From: Paracoccus saliphilus
GTDB taxonomy: Bacteria; Pseudomonadota; Alphaproteobacteria; Rhodobacterales; Rhodobacteraceae
DNA: 64,000 nt
Assembly (NCBI RefSeq): GCF_028553805.1
Contig: NZ_CP067140.1
Location: forward strand, 3,038,001-3,102,000
Reading direction: 5' to 3'
Shown: positions 59,887 through 64,000 of the stretch, in pieces
How the letters are laid out: every line of letters starts with the position of its first letter
Numbering within the stretch: the first letter of the stretch is position 1
Notes under the pieces: model-generated
Database searches by the model: none
The model's input: the letters and a program-made list of their open reading frames with translations, nothing else
What the model was told of the DNA's origin: nothing
Program-made: the position numbers and the translations under genes

Positions 59887-61230
59887 ATGGCGATGAAGGG
59901 CATCAAGGGAATCGTCTCCTACGACGCGATGGAAACGATTCGGAACACGAATGAATGGCTCGGCGCGACGGCGCGTGCGGTCGCCTCCAACCCGATATTC
60001 GCCCTCAACCCGCATCCGGGTTTCCGGTTGATGAGTGCCTGGGGCCATGTCACCGAACGCAGCTTTGCCCGTATGGTCGTCAAGCCGGATTGGGAAATTC
60101 CGCCCATCTCCGGCGAGGATGGAGAGGACCATATCGTCTATGTCGAGCCGGTTCTGGAATGCCCCTTCGGCGACCTGATCCATTTCCGCGTCGCCCGGCG
60201 CGAGGTCAAACCCCGCAAGGTGCTGCTGGTTGCGCCGATGTCCGGCCATTACGCGACCCTGCTGCGCTCGACCGTGACCTCGCTGCTGCCCGATTGCGAA
60301 GTTTACGTGACCGACTGGCACAATGCCCGCGACATCCCGGTCAGCGAAGGCAAGTTCGACATCGAGGATTACACCAATTACCTGGTCGATTTCATCCGTC
60401 ATCTCGGCCCGGATACCAATGTCATCGCCGTCTGCCAACCCGCGCCCCTGGCGCTGGCCGCCACGGCCATCCTCGCAGAGGAGGAGCCAAAGGCCCAGCC
60501 CCGCAGCCTGACCCTGATCGGCGGTCCGGTCGATCCCGATGCCGCCGCGACCGATGTCACCGATTTCGGCAACCGCATGACCATGGGAGAGCTGGAGCAT
60601 CTGGCGATCCAGTCCGTCGGCTTCAAATATCGCGGCGCGGGCCGCAAGGTCTATCCGGGCCTCGCACAGCTCGCCTCGTTCATCGCCATGAATGCCGAGA
60701 CGCATGCCGGCGCTTTCATCAACAAGATCTTCAACGAGGCGCGCGGCACCGGCAGCGAGGGCGATAGGCATAACCGCTTCTATGACGAATATCTCGCCGT
60801 CATGGACATGACCGCGGAATTCTACCTCTCCACGGTCGAGCGTATCTTCAAGAAACTCGAAATCGCCCAGAACCGCTTTGTCGTGAATGGCCGTCAGGTC
60901 GATATCGGCAAGATCACCGATGTCGCGATCATGACGGTCGAGGGGGCGAATGACGACATCTCCGCCCCCGGTCAATGCGTTGCCGCCCTGGATCTGTGCA
61001 CCGGCGTTCCCGAGGCGAAGAAGACCCAGCACCTGGAAGAGGGCGCCGGGCATTACGGGATTTTTGCCGGGAAATCATGGCGGCTGAATATCCGCCCGCT
61101 GGTGCTTGACTTCATCGACGAGCATTCGACCATGCCGCCGGAAACCCGCCGCAAGCGCCGCCGCGGTGACAAGTCGTCGGATTGCGGCGTCAACGATCCG
61201 GTCAGCGACAGCCGCAAGATCGCGGTCTGA
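59887..61230 (+). CDS. phaZ: Intracellular PHB depolymerase PhaZ
   Basis: This 447-residue protein matches intracellular PHB depolymerases: the Cys in VCQPAPLALAATAI near 185 is the nucleophile in this family, the Asp is in EGANDDISAPGQC near 360 and the His in GAGHYGIFAGKSW near 395. It breaks granule PHB to monomers and oligomers. I chose ATG 59887 after AAGGA; the frame from 59821 has no support. The C-terminal tail is basic (RRKRRRGDKSS). Divergent from phaC, it forms the usual PHB locus with phaC-phaP-phaR. Confidence 0.9.
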   Translation: MAMKGIKGIVSYDAMETIRNTNEWLGATARAVASNPIFALNPHPGFRLMSAWGHVTERSFARMVVKPDWEIPPISGEDGEDHIVYVEPVLECPFGDLIHFRVARREVKPRKVLLVAPMSGHYATLLRSTVTSLLPDCEVYVTDWHNARDIPVSEGKFDIEDYTNYLVDFIRHLGPDTNVIAVCQPAPLALAATAILAEEEPKAQPRSLTLIGGPVDPDAAATDVTDFGNRMTMGELEHLAIQSVGFKYRGAGRKVYPGLAQLASFIAMNAETHAGAFINKIFNEARGTGSEGDRHNRFYDEYLAVMDMTAEFYLSTVERIFKKLEIAQNRFVVNGRQVDIGKITDVAIMTVEGANDDISAPGQCVAALDLCTGVPEAKKTQHLEEGAGHYGIFAGKSWRLNIRPLVLDFIDEHSTMPPETRRKRRRGDKSSDCGVNDPVSDSRKIAV

Positions 61231-61274
61231 TCCCTTCCCGGCGCATCCGGCTCTCGGATTGCGTCCCGCGATGG

Positions 61275-61325
61275 CCGGGGGCGCTTCGCCCCCCGGACCC
61301 CCAGAGGATATTTGCATGAAGAAGA
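61275..61325 (+). repeat. Rhodobacterales-type intergenic hairpin element
   Basis: CCGGGGGCG and CGCCCCCCGG pair over a small loop, followed by ACCCCCAGAGGATATTTG and then GAAGAAGAG. This hairpin-plus-GGATATTTG pattern is a common dispersed intergenic element in Rhodobacterales, from memory, and may act as a 3'-end structure for phaZ. Confidence 0.55.
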
Positions 61326-61490
61326 GAGAGTCGGTTCGGATGATCCGGGCTGGACCGGATTCTGTCGAGAGGGGTTTATTCCGTTGTGGAATCAATCATC
61401 CAGATATCCGCAAAATTACTATTCAAATGGAATCCATCTCTGCGCCCTGCCACGCGAAAATCGCCGTCAGACCCGCGCAACGCGCGCTTC

Positions 61491-61533
61491 CTGTGCACAG
61501 GTTGTGCACGTCCTGTGCACGGGCTGTGCGGCC
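61491..61533. repeat. TGTGCAC array with 11-bp period
   Basis: Four units of eleven bases: CTGTGCACAGG, TTGTGCACGTC, CTGTGCACGGG and a partial CTGTGCGGCC. GTGCACAGG and CCTGTGCAC also form a nine-base inverted repeat. The one-turn spacing places the palindrome GTGCAC on one face of the helix. Confidence 0.65.
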
Positions 61534-61614
61534 AGAATCCCAGCATTTGCTGATCGAATCGCGCGCGCTGTTGCGCCCTGCGGACATCGCGGCGTACGCT
61601 GCCGTTGCGGGCGA

Positions 61615-62355
61615 TTATCGCAACAGCTCGGTCACCGCGTCCTCGATCAGCCCCAGGCATTCCGGCGATGAGAAACGGTGATCCGCGCCCTTCACGAGGG
61701 TCAGGCGAATATCCTCTCCCTGCGCATGATCCAGCAGCTCCAGCGCCCAATTCACCGGCACGTCCTCATCCGCAGTTCCCTGCAGGAACCGGGCCGGGAA
61801 TGGCAGGACAAGCGACTGGTTCATGACCAGGTGATCGCGGCCATCCTCGATCAGCCTTCGCGTGATGACATTGGGTTCGTCACTGTATTCACTGGGAATT
61901 TCCACCCTCCCGTCACGCATCACCGCCTCGCGCTGCGCGTCGTCGAAACCGGCCCAGAACCCCTGTTCGCTGAAATCCGGCGCGGCGGCGACAGTCACCA
62001 GCCCCGCCACCCGCTGCGGCATCGCCCGCGCCAGCAGCAGCGCGATCCAGCCTCCCATGCTGGAGCCCACCAGGATCTGCGGCCCCTCGGTCAGGGTGGT
62101 CAGCGCGGCAGCGGCATCCGCGAACCAGTCACCGATGCAGCCTTCCTCGAAGGCACCGCTGCTGTCGCCATGCCCGGAATAGTCGAAGCGCAGGAAACCC
62201 CGCCCCTGCCCGCGCGCCCAATGCTCCAGGTGCATGGCCTTGGTGCCGGACATATCGGACTTGAATCCACCCAGGAAAACGATCCCGGTTCCCTTTCCCT
62301 TCAACAGGTTATAGGCAATTCTCCGGCCCTGCGGCGTATCGAGAAAATCAGTCAT
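61615..62355 (-). CDS. Alpha/beta hydrolase
   Basis: This 246-residue protein has the nucleophile elbow GSSMGGW near residue 98, an oxyanion region [11 protein letters not shown] near 28, and the His in GADHRFS near 230, with the Asp in GTADEDVP near 200. The start and [11 protein letters not shown] resemble ABHD10/BioH-type esterases or thioesterases. It is on the opposite strand to phaZ and thrS, and its promoter lies in the 118-base gap before thrS. Substrate unknown. Confidence 0.85.
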   Translation of the reverse strand: MTDFLDTPQGRRIAYNLLKGKGTGIVFLGGFKSDMSGTKAMHLEHWARGQGRGFLRFDYSGHGDSSGAFEEGCIGDWFADAAAALTTLTEGPQILVGSSMGGWIALLLARAMPQRVAGLVTVAAAPDFSEQGFWAGFDDAQREAVMRDGRVEIPSEYSDEPNVITRRLIEDGRDHLVMNQSLVLPFPARFLQGTADEDVPVNWALELLDHAQGEDIRLTLVKGADHRFSSPECLGLIEDAVTELLR

Positions 62356-62473
62356 AGGTTATTCCCCATCATCTTGCCCTATCTTGACAGTTTTCGCGCA
62401 GAGGTCCATGGGACAGCCTCGACATACCCGCAGCCGGGCGTTCCGTGGGCGCCAAACCGACGAGGAGGACGAC

Positions 62474-64000
62474 ATGTCCCAGATCTCTCTTTCCTTCCCC
62501 GATGGCAATTCGCGCGACTACCCCGCCGGCACCACCGCCGCCGAGGTCGCCGAAAGCATCGCGCCCAGCCTTGCCAAGCGGGCGATCTCGGCCAATCTGG
62601 ACGGCCGCCATATCGACCTTGCATGGCCGATCGCCGAATCCGGCGCGATCACCATCAACACAATGAAAGACGAGGTCCCCGCGCTTGAACTGATCCGCCA
62701 TGATTTTGCCCATGTCATGGCCCGCGCGGTGCAGGAGATCTGGCCCGACGTCAAGGTGACCATCGGACCGGTGCGCGACTATGGCTGGTTCTATGACTTT
62801 GATCGCAAAGAACCTTTCACCCCCGAGGATCTTGGCCGGATCGAGGCGAAGATGAAGGAGATCATCGTCGCCCGCGACCCTATCCGCACCGAGGTCTGGG
62901 AGCGCGACCGCGCCATCGCCCATTACAGGGAACAGAACGAGCCCTTCAAGCTGGAACTGATCAACCGCATTCCCGAGGGCGAGGACGTGCGGATGTATTG
63001 GCATGGGGAGTGGCAGGATCTCTGCCGTGGCCCGCATCTGCAGAATACCGGCCAACTGCCTGCAGACGCGTTCCGCCTGACCCATGTCGCGGGCGCCTAT
63101 TGGTTGGGCGACGCCTCTCGCCCCATGCTGCAGCGCATTTATGGCGTGGCGTTCCGCAACAAGGCCGATCTGAAAGCGCATCTGACCATGCTGGAAGAGG
63201 CCGCCAAGCGCGATCACCGCAAGCTGGGCCGCGAGATGGAGCTGTTCCATTTCCAGGAGGAAGCGCCGGGCATGGTCTTCTGGCATCCGAATGGCTGGAC
63301 GATCTATCGCGAGCTGGAGGCCTATATGCGCCGCCGCCAGATCAAGGCGGGCTACAAGGAAATCAAGACTCCCCAGGTAGTTGACCGTATCCTGTGGGAA
63401 AAATCCGGCCATTGGGAAGCCTACCGCGAGAATATGTTCATCGTCGAGGTGGACGAGGAAGGCGCGAAGGAAAAGCGCACCAACGCGCTGAAACCGATGA
63501 ATTGCCCCTGCCATGTGCAGATCTACAACCAGGGCTTGAAATCCTATCGCGACCTGCCCCTGCGGCTGGCCGAGTTCGGATCCTGCCACCGCTATGAAAG
63601 CTCTGGCTCGATGCACGGGCTGATGCGGGTGCGCGGTTTCGTGCAGGACGATGCGCATATCTTCTGTACCGAGGACCAGATAGAGGCCGAATGCGCGAAT
63701 TTCATCGCGCTGCTCAGCTCGGTCTATGCCGATCTCGGCTTCGAGAGTTTCGACATCAAGCTGTCCACGCGCCCCGAAACCCGCGTCGGCTCGGACGAGA
63801 TCTGGGACAAGGCGGAATCGGCGCTCGAAGCGGCGATCCTCAAGGTCCGCAACGATTTCGTGGTCGATCCCGGCGAGGGTGCATTCTACGGCCCCAAGCT
63901 GGATTTCAAATTGACGGATGCCATCGGCCGCGAATGGCAATGCGGCACCTTCCAGGTCGATTTCAACCTGCCCGTGCGGCTGGATGCGGAATATATCGGC
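62474..64000 (+). CDS. thrS: Threonyl-tRNA synthetase, 5' part
   Basis: The first 509 residues of ThrRS are seen; the frame is open at the window end. The N-terminal TGS domain ([20 protein letters not shown]), the editing/SAD domain ([20 protein letters not shown], with the zinc-type His; [13 protein letters not shown]) and class II motif 1/2 ([33 protein letters not shown]) are all typical. ATG 62474 follows GAGGAGG. Alone on the plus strand, this is a housekeeping gene. Confidence 0.93.
   Translation, partial: MSQISLSFPDGNSRDYPAGTTAAEVAESIAPSLAKRAISANLDGRHIDLAWPIAESGAITINTMKDEVPALELIRHDFAHVMARAVQEIWPDVKVTIGPVRDYGWFYDFDRKEPFTPEDLGRIEAKMKEIIVARDPIRTEVWERDRAIAHYREQNEPFKLELINRIPEGEDVRMYWHGEWQDLCRGPHLQNTGQLPADAFRLTHVAGAYWLGDASRPMLQRIYGVAFRNKADLKAHLTMLEEAAKRDHRKLGREMELFHFQEEAPGMVFWHPNGWTIYRELEAYMRRRQIKAGYKEIKTPQVVDRILWEKSGHWEAYRENMFIVEVDEEGAKEKRTNALKPMNCPCHVQIYNQGLKSYRDLPLRLAEFGSCHRYESSGSMHGLMRVRGFVQDDAHIFCTEDQIEAECANFIALLSSVYADLGFESFDIKLSTRPETRVGSDEIWDKAESALEAAILKVRNDFVVDPGEGAFYGPKLDFKLTDAIGREWQCGTFQVDFNLPVRLDAEYIG

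Larger units (their letters stand above)
61231..61614. other. Intergenic region with hairpin element and TGTGCAC repeats
   Basis: No gene is supported (frame 61312-61671 is not gene-like). It holds the hairpin element at 61275-61325 and the repeated TGTGCAC array at 61491-61533. Confidence 0.5.

Noticed and set aside
59734..61053. 439-codon minus-strand frame opposite phaZ
   Set aside because: Antisense shadow of phaZ with no recognisable domain.
62369..63940. 523-codon minus-strand frame opposite thrS
   Set aside because: Antisense shadow of thrS.
1..64000. CRISPR array or complete T6SS cluster
   Set aside because: No spaced identical repeats of CRISPR type and no tss structural genes were found; the VgrG cassette is orphan.

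Overview
The window looks like chromosome from a Rhodobacterales alphaproteobacterium close to Paracoccus. The reasons are the high-GC coding style, the polyhydroxybutyrate (PHB) locus in the order phaZ / phaC-phaP-phaR with a PhaR-type operator in front of phaP, and a hairpin-rich intergenic element after phaZ that is typical of this group. The right end (56-64 kb) is core: tRNA-Ser(GGA), phaR, phaP, phaC, phaZ, an alpha/beta hydrolase and the first 509 codons of thrS.

0-11.7 kb is a catabolic and uptake locus: the end of a TRAP large permease, an SDR, a Gfo/Idh/MocA oxidoreductase and a GntR/FCD regulator on the plus strand; an aminotransferase-RidA pair plus an SDR on the minus strand; then a LysR regulator, a fumarylpyruvate-hydrolase-like enzyme, a second GntR/FCD regulator and a complete taurine/nitrate-type ABC importer (SBP, permease, ATPase, permease). 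The substrate is not evident. 11.7-21.6 kb holds a hipBA toxin-antitoxin pair with three evenly spaced operators, a DUF1801-like protein, a LysR/epimerase divergent pair, an OmpA-family protein, a GNAT acetyltransferase, an Hsp70-like protein, and an MFS exporter divergent from a MerR regulator over a classic 19-bp-spacer promoter.

21.6-36.6 kb is an accessory surface-protein region. Two paralogous winged-helix regulators (both starting with TTG) and the stub of a third lie beside secreted or outer-membrane proteins: a Gly/Ser/Thr-rich exported protein, an exported protein with a duplicated C-terminal module, a decayed autotransporter, and an intact 1694-residue autotransporter-like protein with about six Ig-like (He_PIG) repeats. 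The regulator/autotransporter intergenic control region is duplicated, so regulator-autotransporter units seem to have been tandemly copied. Two broken small genes and short repeats show that the region is decaying.

36.6-56.0 kb is a mosaic island ending at tRNA-Ser. It has a broken tyrosine integrase; an orphan type VI cargo cassette (VgrG, small protein, effector candidate, immunity candidate, PAAR); a 5'-truncated RTX protein; a minus-strand operon with sulfotransferase genes; an RTX remnant; a glycosyltransferase-like gene; rfbA; a holin/lysozyme pair; and a serine recombinase that has lost its catalytic N-terminus, fused head-to-head with the C-terminal piece of an unknown gene. Two 215-bp copies of one repeat lie at 43.75 kb and 53.33 kb, with a short related piece at 38.1 kb; they coincide with module edges. 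No T6SS core genes, phage structural genes or CRISPR array are visible.
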